Source: Gordionus sp. m RMFG-2023
Taxonomy: Eukaryota > Nematomorpha > Gordioida > Chordodea > Parachordodidae
NCBI RefSeq assembly: GCF_954871325.1
Contig: NC_088777.1
Location: 12,191,366-12,255,365, forward strand
DNA: 64,000 bases
Reading direction: 5' to 3'
Position 1 is the first letter of the stretch. Each line of letters opens with the position of its first letter. Shown here in pieces: positions 49,778 through 59,348 of this stretch. A program made the position numbers and the translations under genes. The notes under the pieces were generated by a model, which worked only from the letters and a program-made list of their open reading frames with translations, made no database searches and was not told the DNA's origin.

Positions 49778-50480
49778 TATAGAGTTTGGTATAAATTTAA
49801 CTTAAAAATTAATGAAAAATCTCTAAAAATAGTCCTTATATGGAAATTTCATAAATCGCGGTTGAAGTGCTACTAATTTTAGAATAATACCCTAAATTTC
49901 CACTAATAAAATATTAAATGTAATATATTTATGAGATAGACCACTACCAATATGTAATGTTTCTGGAATTTAAAAATAAAAATATTTAAGCCAACATAAT
50001 TTTTTATAACCGAAGAATTATCATATAATAACATCGACTTATTTAACAATAACTATAAGGATCAAAAAGATATGTTGAGCTTCTGGCTGGTATAAAGACA
50101 CCTGAGCGTGTGGTATAAAGACACCTGAGCGTTTTGAATCAAAAATAATTTGAAATTTTTATTAATTTTAATTAATTTTTCTATCCAAAATTTTGTCTTC
50201 TTTTTTCAAAAACAATAATTTTTTTCTTCTTTATTTTTTCCAAGAAAAAAAAACTAATTCCAATTTATGATAATAATCTTTTATATAACAATATATATAT
50301 CTATATCGTAATAAAAATATCCTAAAAAAACAACAATAATCTAATATTATATAAATTTTTACAAATATTATTTTTTTTTACTTCTATTTTTTTATAATAA
50401 CAATATATATATCCAAAAACAACAATAATCCAATATTATATCAAGTTTTACAAATATTATTTTTCCACTTTCGCCACATG
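49778..50480. other. Region upstream of AIP1
   Basis: The AIP1 promoter should lie here on the - strand. On the + strand, TGGTATAAAGACACCTGAGC is present twice (50088-50108 and 50111-50131, period 23), each copy with a TATAAA core. No coding sequence. Confidence 0.4.
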
Positions 50481-50549
50481 TTCACCCCCTAATTCTTTCT
50501 TCATCCCCCTTCCTCCGGGCCCTACACAAACTCCAACTCCGAATCTGAC

Positions 50550-50771
50550 ATGCCAAACTCCAACCTGTCCAAAAATTTATGTGAAAGATACTCTTCATTC
50601 CACGACTCCATCGTGTTTATTTCTCCGGACTCACCATGCGCTGCTATCACCGAATCTTCACTGATGGCTGTCTCTCCCACGCTTCTCCTTCCGGTCTCTG
50701 CTCCCTCCCCGACATCCGGATTGTCATTTGTCTCCAGAGTTGTACAAAAGATCTTCTTTGAAGATTTTTGA
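50550..50771 (+). CDS. Short serine-rich open frame, unassigned
   Basis: A 73-codon frame in a small island of higher G+C (50480-50770), starting MPNSNLSKNLCERYSSFHDS and ending VVQKIFFEDF. The upstream codons in frame (NSNSESD before the ATG) look coding too, so it may be one exon of a longer gene. I know no homologue. It stops right where a hAT-type terminus begins (50771), which may have cut it. It could be chance. Confidence 0.25.
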   Translation: MPNSNLSKNLCERYSSFHDSIVFISPDSPCAAITESSLMAVSPTLLLPVSAPSPTSGLSFVSRVVQKIFFEDF

Positions 50772-50935
50772 GCGTAGTGTTGTTAAATTGCTGGGTCGGG
50801 TCGGCTTGGCCGAAAATCCAGCAAGGTTTGAGCCGAAAAAAACGACCTTAAACCCGAGCCAACCCATTTAGCCATAGATCAGACCCGACCCGACCCAATG
50901 GGCCACATGAGCCGACCCATTGGGCCGACCCGATG
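50770..50935. mobile_element. hAT-type terminus of TAGTGTTGTTAAA family with GGGTCGG arms
   Basis: TAGTGTTGTTAAATTGCTGG at the left end is followed by GGTCGGGTCGGCTTGGCC. Inverted counterparts follow within 120 bp (CCCGAGCCAACCCATTTAGCC, here given in part, and GACCCGACCCGACCC). It runs straight into the 13-bp array. A right end was not found. Confidence 0.55.
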
Positions 50936-51492
50936 AGTCGGCTTGCTGGGTCGGATTGTTGGGTCGGCTTGATGGGTCGGCTTGTTGGGTCGGCTTGTGG
51001 GTCGGCTTGGTGGGTCGGCTTGGTGGGTCGGCTTGCTGGGTCGGCTTGATGGGTCGGCTTGATGGGTCGGCTTGTTGGGTCGGCTTGGTGGGTCGGCTTG
51101 ATGGGTCGGCTTGATGGGTCGGCTTGCTGGGTCGGCTTGTTGGGTCGGCTTGTTGGGTCGGCTTGTTAGGTCGGCTTGCTGGGTCGGCTTGCTGGGTCGG
51201 CTTGATGGGTCGGCTTGATGGGTCGGCTTGTTGGGTCGGCTTGATGGGTCGGCTTGATGGGTCGGCTTGTTGGGTCGGCTTGGTGGGTCGGCTTGCTGGG
51301 TCGGCTTGTTGGGTCGGCTTGATGGGTTGGCTTGCTGGGTCGGCTTGTTGGGTCGGCTTGTTGGGTCGGCTTGATGGGTCGGCTTGATGGGTCGGCTTGT
51401 TGGGTCGGCTTGCTGGGTCGGCTTGCTGGGTCGGCTTGTTGGGTCGGCTTGCAGGGTCGGCTTGCTGGGTCAGCTTGCTGGGTGGGCTTGCG
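50936..51492. repeat. 13-bp minisatellite, about 42 units
   Basis: Unit GGGTCGGCTTGNT, where the variable base is A, T, C or G, repeated head to tail with few changes. Because 13 is not a multiple of three, all frames read through every 39 bp, which yields long but spurious periodic frames on both strands (a Q/P/D/S/R-rich one on the - strand, a G/R/L/W-rich one on the +). The unit is contained in the hAT terminus just to the left. Confidence 0.92.
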
Positions 51493-51499
51493 TTAAAAT

Positions 51500-52345
51500 T
51501 TGTCATAATCGTCATCTTTTTTTCGAATTTTTTTGAAGCAAATAGGTAAAAATATATTTTGTGAACATGTTAAATTAAATTTTTAGTGAATATGTACCTT
51601 AGAAAAGTGACAATTGTCATAATCTTCTTTTTTAAGTTTTTTCGAATTTCTTTGAAGCAAATAGGTAAAAATATATATTAACATGTTATATTAAATTTTC
51701 AGTGAATATGTACCTTAGAAAAGTGACAATTGTCATAATCGTCATTTTTAAGTTTTGTCGAATTTTTTTGAAGCAAATAGGTATAAATATATATTGTAAA
51801 CATGTTAAATTAAATTTTCAGTGAATATGTACCTTAGAAAAGTGACAATTGTCATAATCGTTATTTTTAAGTTTTTTCGAATTTCTTTGAAGCAAATAGG
51901 TAAAAATATATATATTAACATGTTAAATTTAATTTTCAGTGAATATGTACCTTAGAAAAGTGACAATTGTCATAATCGTCATTTTTAAGTTTTTTCGAAT
52001 TTCTTTGAAGCAAATAGGTAAAAATATATATATTAACATGTTATATTAAATTTTCAATGAATATGTAGCTTAGAAAAGTGACAATTGTCATAATCGTCAT
52101 TTTTAAGTTTTTTCGAATTTCCAAATAGGTAAAAATATATATATTAACATGTTATATTAAATTTTCAGTCAATGTGTATCTTAGAAAAGTGACAATTGTC
52201 ATAATCGTCATTTTTAAGTTTTGTCGAATTTTTTTGAAGCAAATAGGTAAAAATATATATTGTAAACATGTTAAATTAAATTTTCAGTGAATATGTACCT
52301 TAGAAAAGTGACAATTGTCATAATCTTCATCTTTAAGTTTTTTTA
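51500..52345. repeat. Satellite of about 118 bp, seven units
   Basis: Units begin CAATTGTCATAATCGTCATT at about 51611, 51727, 51846, 51964, 52082, 52193 and 52312, with a partial unit from 51502. Each holds TTTTTTCGAATTTCTTTGAA, AAATAGGTAAAAATATATAT, AACATGTTAAATTAAATTTT and GTGAATATGTACCTTAGAAA. The unit starting at 52082 is shorter by seven bases. Adjacent to the 13-bp array. Confidence 0.9.
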
Positions 52346-53562
52346 AACTTTCTTTTAATCTTAGTGGTTTTTAATATTATAAAGTTCAAAAATTTTATTT
52401 TTTTTATCACCACGCTTGAAATGTAAAAATTAAAAAAACATTTTATTTATGTTTAAAGTCTTGTAAAAAGTTTTGGATATTTAATAGATTTTCTAAAACC
52501 ATTGAATCTAGTAATAAGGTGTCACTGCAATTATATTTTATTCCAATGAGGAAAATTTTATTTAAAATTGTTTTAAGCCTATTTAAAAAAATTTTGATAT
52601 TGGAAAGATGTTATAAAATATTTGGATTCAGTAAGAAATTTTTTCTTTCATTACTTTTTGACTCCACCCTTAAAAATCTAGAAATATAAAATAAATTATA
52701 CTTATTTTCAGACTAGTAAAAAGTTTTTATAATTAGAAAAATATTTCTAAATCTCTAATATTGATACTGCTATTATATTTCATTCTTTTTTTTTTAACTT
52801 GAACTTAGTTTATAATATTTGGTATTAGATATGAGTGGTATATCCTTTGAAACTTTTTAAAGGATTGCTAGATAATAGGAAAATACAGGGAAAATTGAGC
52901 GAACTCATTTTTAAATTTAAGACATTCAGATATATTTTTTCTAATCTTATAAAAATATTAAGTAATATGTAACTACTATAAATTTTTTATATCAAATTTG
53001 ATTTGAAACACAAGATTTTAATTATTATTTGATTTAAGATCATGGATATAATTCTTGACAAATTTTAAATTATTTTTCATAATTTCTGAGTTTTACAAAT
53101 ATTTTGTTTACATATCACGATTGTTAAAGCGATTGTTAGCGGGCCTTGCTAAACCCCCTAAATACTTTCTACCACTATTGCATCATTATAAATTTTAATT
53201 GATTTTTTTTCTTTGGTAATTGTGTGGATGACTTATGCAAAATCCAATTATTCATACTTAAGAATGAATATCATAGAAAAAATTTGGAAAACATTAAGAT
53301 CTTCAGAGATACTACTAATTAGGAATTAAAAATTTTTTATCTATAAACCCCCCCCCCCCTTTTCTTTTTAGAAATATTAACTATTATTTTTTTAAAAATG
53401 ATATATTTATTATTCATTTATCGCAAGTAGGCTCTTATATTTTATAAGTAAAAATTTACAAATGCAAAATAAATAAGGCACATTTTCATATCTTTATTAT
53501 TTTCATAAATAAAAAATAAAAATTATATGAAATCAAATAACAAATAATTGAAAAATAACAAA
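52346..53562. other. AT-rich sequence between satellite and hAT gene
   Basis: Nothing coding. A 12-C run lies at 53348-53359. Confidence 0.4.
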
Positions 53563-55560
53563 TTATACAAAAAATTCGTCACGCAAATTTAAAACATTAA
53601 CATCCCATGAATTTATACATAGGCATTGTTTTAACGTTGAGGCTGACATCCTATTCCTCTTCTTAGTAATGGTTGCGCCGGCTCGAGAAAAAATACGTTC
53701 GCTTGCTACGGACGCAGTTTGTTCGCATAAGTAATCCTTGGCCATTGTCGACAGCTTTGGAAAACGATTAGCGTTTCGAGACCACCAATCTATAATATCA
53801 ACAGAGGTTTGAGCAACCGGATCTGTTAAATATTCTTCGATTTCTTCTCCGTCTAAATTTGGCATAATGTATGATTTCCTTAATATAAAATATTTAAATT
53901 AAATTAACTATTTATTATATAATCAAATCCATTGTAAAACCTTGTAACAAACATATTTTAAAAATGCCTATTTTGCAACTATATGCTTTATTAATTTTAT
54001 AAGTTCTTAAGTCTCTATTTTTAAATGTTTAATAAATATTTATATTAACTCAAATAACTATCATAATTTTTGTTTAATGTAAGCATAATATTTAAATTTA
54101 GTCACTCCAATATAGCTTCAAAAATGTTTGTTAGAAGTTTTTATGAGTATTCTATATAATTAAGTATTTATATTTACCTTCTTAACTCATTCAGAATATT
54201 GACAGACATTAGATTGGATTCATTATTATCCTCCTCCTCGAAATCATATATTGATTTCGATGTACCATAATCATCAAATACTTTTTTGAATTTTTCATAA
54301 AACCCAAGGTTATTTATGAAATTTGGTAAAAATGTTTTCTTAATTCTTGGATCAAGAAATGATGATGCATAATTTGAAAATGTGGTGAAATATTCGATAT
54401 AAATATTACATTTTTCTTTCATTATATTAGCAGCACTTTTTATAATTATATTTTTATGTGATTGGGCATTAAGCGATAAAGAATTCGCTATATTATCTAA
54501 ATATAAGGCTGACATCCCAATTGTAGATGATGACGCCGAACTTATTTCACACGTGATTTTATAGAATGGATATAAAAATGACTCTAGCTCAATCAATAAC
54601 TTAGCCTCCTCCTGGTTCAAATTATCTTTATTGGGTAAATATCGCCTACTTATATTAATGATGGCATCTATATTCTATTAAAATATGATTATAAAAAATA
54701 TCAAATAATAAAATATTACTTTATTAACAGTAGTTATCATTAAATACATACTGTTCCATCTAGTGGCTATATCTAGTGGTATCCTACAACCTCCACTTAA
54801 ATTGATATACTCTTGCATAAACTTTGGGCTTTTATACATTTTGCTAATTAAAATATGTATTTTGGCAAGATGAGTAGATAAGCTGTCTAAGCCCGCTTGA
54901 ACGATAATATTAATTACGTGTGCTAAGCATCTATTATTATTTGCATTAGCGTTACCATTATTTATGAAATAATCTACCAACAAATCGGCAGCTACTATAA
55001 CATTTGCAGCATTATCATGGGTTATAGATAATATATTTTTTTCAATTTGGAATTCCTCAAGAGTTGATATTATCAACTCAAATATATCTATTCCCGTGTG
55101 AGGATGCGGGAATTCTATTATATCTAGTAAAAAAAATTTCAACTTCCAATCCTTATTTATAAAATGGACTGTTAGTGCACAATATGATAGAGAATTTAGC
55201 CCAGTCCAGATATCTGTAGTTAATGATAACTGACATTCTTCTTGATTCAAAATGTTTATTATATTGTTTTTGGCACAATTATATAATGAGCCTAGGTGCT
55301 TGATGGCAGTTTGCCTGCACCATATTTTGACATTCTTATTTAAATACTAAATATGTCCTTAAAATATTGATTATCTATTGTATGAAAGGCAATATTATTT
55401 TTTATCAAATATCGAAGTATTAATTACAATACAAATTTTCATCAGCAGTTAATTTTCTAGAACCATATAATGTATCGGGTACTTTAACAGATACAGTGGA
55501 TAGGGATTATGGGTGTGAAGTTATTATGTGTTTTCGCAAATTGGCTAAAAATATAAATAA
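53563..55560 (-). mobile_element. hAT transposase gene with two introns (BED-finger type)
   Basis: A DNA transposase read on the - strand. From about 55546 a trace of a BED zinc finger (NLRKHIITSHP) and AFHTIDNQYFKDIF remain in a broken N-terminal part. From about 55310 the frame is open: LTTDIWTGLNSLSYCALTVH (first catalytic Asp), ITHDNAANV (second Asp), RCLAHVINIIVQAGL, ATRWNSMYLM. A 45-bp intron (54719-54675) joins in phase to 54674-54178 (AKLLIELESFLYPFYKITCE with the likely catalytic Glu). An intron of 299 bp leads to 53878-53563, the dimerisation domain (DIIDWWSRNANRFPKLSTMA, ASVASERIFSRAGATITKKR, ending NLRDEFFV). Both introns are GT-AG and phases fit. The catalytic core looks intact but the N terminus does not. 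Element termini were not found. Confidence 0.85.
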
Positions 55561-55792
55561 ACTTTCGGCATTAAAAATTCATTATTATTTTTTATATCTT
55601 ATTTAGTAATTCAACATTTTGATCAAAAAAAACCAAACAAGATCTTATTTAGTGTTGTACAAAGGCCAAGTCGGCTCCGTTTATTTATTATTTAAATATT
55701 TTGAAATAATTAATTTAAATATATATATATATATTAAAAAATATTAAGAATGCTATAAAAAAAAATTATGTATAAAATATTAAAACATATAT

Positions 55793-55930
55793 CAGAGACC
55801 TGCAGAGGTTTTATTTCCACGGCCCGTCCCGACCGATTTTTTTGAAAAATTTTTTTTAGGCCCAGCCTTCATTTAAAAATTTTTTTTGGCCCTGCCTGGA
55901 TTTTTTAATTATATTCAACCTGGTGTTATA
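55793..55930. mobile_element. GC-rich hAT-type element, truncated
   Basis: Begins CAGAGACCTGCAGAGG like the copies at 4303 and 41433, followed by CGGCCCGTCCCG and GGCCCAGCC blocks; the right end is missing. Confidence 0.5.
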
Positions 55931-56115
55931 TATAAAAATTCACCTATTCGGTATTTTACCGTATTTTTCAGCGAGAATTATCATTTAATAAGCATATTTA
56001 TTTTATCTTTTAAACAAATATTTATATTACATATTGATACTATAAAAAATTTGTTATATAATAAATTGTATTTGTGGTAATTTTAATTAGTTTATAAAAA
56101 ATACATGGTAAAAAA

Positions 56116-56336
56116 TAGTGTTGTTAAATGGCTCGATTTGAGCCGATTTTTAAAAACGGCTAACTCAAAATTTTATCCATAAAATTATTAGGCAAAACCG
56201 GAAATTTTGATCATAGATGCCACAAAGGTATGGAAATCTATAAGCTAAATCTCGAGGCTTAGGCAATATTTACCTGTCTAAAATATAGTTAGCCGTTTTT
56301 AAAAATCAGATCAAATCGAGTAGTTGAACAACATTA
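56116..56336. mobile_element. Miniature hAT element, TAGTGTTGTTAAA family
   Basis: Left end TAGTGTTGTTAAATGGCTC, right end GTAGTTGAACAACATTA; 221 bp. The flanks GTAAAAAA and GTAAAACG agree at six of eight bases. The interior layout is the same as at 2432, including AACGGCTAACTCAAAATTTT. Confidence 0.75.
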
Positions 56337-57163
56337 GTAAAACGCTAAAAGTTTGAGAATATATAATATTGTATTATAAAAGAAATAACAGTGTTATTTA
56401 TAAAAATAAAACTAATATTCATAAAAATGTAAGATAAATTTTCTTTTAAATATTTTAGATTACATTGACAAATATAATTCATCGGGTATCTAAAAAAAAT
56501 TTCAGGCTTAAAACAAACAAATTTTGATATTACAATCTATTCAAGGTATCTGTCATTTTCAATAGAATTGGTTAGTTTTATTTTATTATACTAATTTTTA
56601 AAATTTATTTAGATTAATATTAATAGTGACAAAGAGGGAGAAAGAAGTAATAATCAATGAAGCATCAACAAGTTCCGACATTGTTTATCCATGACAATTT
56701 ATAGAGCATATTTTAAAAAATATTTCAAAATAATGAAAACATATCTGCCATGTCTACCAAAAAATATGAAAATTTTAGTTAGCATTACCTCAACTTGCAA
56801 GTTGCAACACTGCAGCCATTTTCAGTTGTTGAAAATGTTTCATTTATAAAAATAATCAAAACATTAGCTCCACAAAAAAATATAATTTGCCGACATACAG
56901 TTGTTGGCCGATTTTTTCAGCAACCCATAGCAGCAGATATGATTGTTTAATGATTTAAATTTTGATACAAATTTTAAATTATTTTTTCAAAAAGTCGAGA
57001 TTTTAGTATTTTTAAGCGCAGAAAGACTTAGTAGTATAGCTAAAAATGTCTTTACAAATAAACGAGGGTGCTTTAATGACCAAAATTTTGAAAATATTTT
57101 ATTACTGAAATAAATAATTATTTATAATCATATATTTCGATTTCCATATATTAAATTAAAATC

Positions 57164-57228
57164 TAGTGTTGTTAAACGGCTTGAGCCGATTTTTTTAAAA
57201 GCTGAAAACGAGCTGTTTAACAACAATA
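57164..57228. mobile_element. 65-bp minimal hAT element
   Basis: Only the two termini remain: TAGTGTTGTTAAACGGC... and ...GAGCTGTTTAACAACAATA, with an exact 8-bp duplication TTAAAATC on both sides (57156-57163, 57229-57236). It has almost no interior. Confidence 0.85.
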
Positions 57229-57351
57229 TTAAAATCTAAAAATCATTATTTTAGTTATATTTTGATAAATATGATAACGAGTCAATATTTTTAGTTCATT
57301 TCATTAATTTTTACAATAGAATCTAATTTAAGATTATACAAACTATATTAG

Positions 57352-57797
57352 TAGTGTTTAAAGTCCGGTCGGACGTCGGGCCGACGGTCCGGTCCAAGTC
57401 GGTCCCATCATGCTCTTGTGTCTAATGGGACGGTCCGGTTCTACAACACGGTTCTGTGTTCCGGTCCGATTGAAGACCGATTAAAGAAAATAAAAGTTTA
57501 CAATACTATGATTAAATTAAATTTTTGGAAATGATTGAATACATAAATCCTAATATTAAAGTGTTCACTTATAATACCTTTCGAAAAAAAAAATTCTAAA
57601 CAATTACCTAGGTAAAATGAGTCATAAATATTCATACTAGCAAAATTGCCAGGAAAAACTTTTGTAGCTTAATAAAAAAAATTATATGGGACCGACTGGA
57701 CCGAACCGATAGTCACACGGTCCGGTCTCATTTGACTTAACGGTCCATTATTCCGATCTTATTTTAGAAAAAAGGGACCGGACCATTGCAAACACTA
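57352..57797. mobile_element. Non-autonomous hAT element with GGTCCGGTCC arms
   Basis: Left TAGTGTTTAAAGTCCGGTCG, right GGACCATTGCAAACACTA, 446 bp. The flanks TATATTAG and TATATAAG match at seven of eight bases. Both arms hold GGTCCGGT/ACCGGACC clusters that could pair; the middle is AT-rich and has no coding sequence. Confidence 0.75.
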
Positions 57798-58317
57798 TAT
57801 ATAAGAGTATAATAAAAATTGTATCTATATCTAGATAAATTTTCAGACGATGTATCCGTATCTAGATCCATTTAAAAAGTATCTATTAACAACTCTGATA
57901 TAATTGATTATTGAGTAGGTATTTTATATTTAACATGTATATTTTATTTTATAGTGCTATATATAACTATATTTAATACAAGATATATATGTGCAATGAA
58001 TATGAATTTAGATAATCAATTTAAAACAAAATATATAAGTATGATGTCATACTATTATTTTTTTAAAAATGTAAATAGTTAGTTATAAAAATCATATAAT
58101 TTGAATAAGGGAACAAATGAGGCCGTTATAAATGAATGCCCACGAGGCCGTATCGTAACGAGTCCACCCCCTGCCGGCGCGGTTTAAATTTTTTAAATTA
58201 TTAAGCCCGAACTAAATTATTTTTATAAAATAGGTCTCGGGCCAGGAATGTTTAATATATTAACTTGTAGTTATAAAGAATATTTGAGCAACCTAATTTA
58301 GCTAGTATACTCATGTT

Positions 58318-58455
58318 CTGAATAAATTTTTTCACTCAAAATAGCGATGGCACACTATTTCTACATAATTATAATTTTTAACTTAAATCTGAATAAATTT
58401 TTTTACTCCAAATGGCGATGGTACACTATTTCTACATAATTATAATTTTAAAAAT
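58318..58455. repeat. Tandem duplication, 71-bp unit
   Basis: CTGAATAAATTTTTTCACTC and the following AGCGATGGCACACTATTTCT recur 71 bp on with about six differences. Confidence 0.75.
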
Positions 58456-58922
58456 TATTAATCAAAAGTAAATTTTTGCTGAAAAGTCGGCTAGAGCAAC
58501 TCCTGAGCCAACTCATATGGCTTATTGAGCCAGCATCTGAGTAATTTTTCTATTCAAAAACTGGCTGAGTTCGGCTTAGCCCTTTTACAACACTAATATT
58601 TTATTACGTAAAAACAAAGGTACAATAAGGTAAAAAAAATATATTTAATTAAATCATTCGTTAAAAATTTTTATGCTAATTTTACGTATTTTATATATTA
58701 AAAAAAATTTACTTGATGATGTACTTATGCGATAGGTTTTGTTACACAAAGTACATTTTCTATTCCCTTTTATTGGTGTATCCAAAAAAAATTTTTTGAC
58801 ACAAGGATCATTGGAAGATTTCAGCGGAACCAAACTTTGATCTAATATCTTTTTAAAAAAAATATCATTTGTATGATTTATATACGGGTCAGGATTTAAT
58901 GGTCACTTTAGCTAACTGCAAT

Positions 58923-59009
58923 TAGAGACCTTCATGGGTCGGGCCGGCCCACGGCATTATAAATTTTCTAGAGGGCCTGGGCCGGGATCTAGACCCATGA
59001 AGGTCTCTA
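58923..59009. mobile_element. 87-bp miniature hAT-type element with perfect ends
   Basis: TAGAGACCTTCATGGGTC at the left and its exact inverse at the right; GGCCGGCCC and GGCCTGGGCC inside. The flanks ACTGCAAT and ACTTAAAT agree at six of eight bases. The perfect 18-bp termini suggest it is young. Confidence 0.75.
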
Positions 59010-59348
59010 ACTTAAATATAATTTTACCTGAAAATCTTCACCAAATTGAGAATGACTTGAATTTTCAAATGGGGAATCGTATAAAAAAGATAGAATGTCA
59101 GATGGAGAGGAATCCATAATAAAAAGTAAAAAATATTTTTTTAATTTATAAGAGTTATTTAATATTTTTTTAAAAAATCTAATGATATATAAAAAAGAAA
59201 TATAGTACATACTCGGAAAAAAAATATATATATATATTAAAACATAACTGTTTAATTATAACGAAAAAATATTTTTTTTGTGGTTAAAATCTAAATATAG
59301 TTGCGATGCAAAATATATATAAAATTAACAATGACTATATTTGATAAA

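Larger units (their letters stand above)
55651..58592. mobile_element. Possible large hAT element bounded by TAGTGTTGTA ends, much interrupted
   Basis: TAGTGTTGTACAAAGGCC at 55651 and the inverse of GCCCTTTTACAACACTA ending at 58592 would form a terminal inverted repeat, with AAGTCGG/AAGCCGA inside both. Flanks ATCTTATT and ATATTTTA are only loosely similar. Younger miniature elements lie inside. No readable transposase. Tentative. Confidence 0.3.

Noticed and set aside
50868-51515. A 215-codon frame rich in Q, P, D, S and R on the - strand, and two G/R/L/W-rich frames on the + strand
   Set aside because: They are products of the 13-bp array; any frame stays open through such a repeat when the unit lacks stops.
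55651-58592. Idea that TAGTGTTG at 50770 and 55651 are the two ends of the hAT transposase element
   Set aside because: Both read in the same direction, so they cannot be an inverted pair; the true ends of that element remain unknown.
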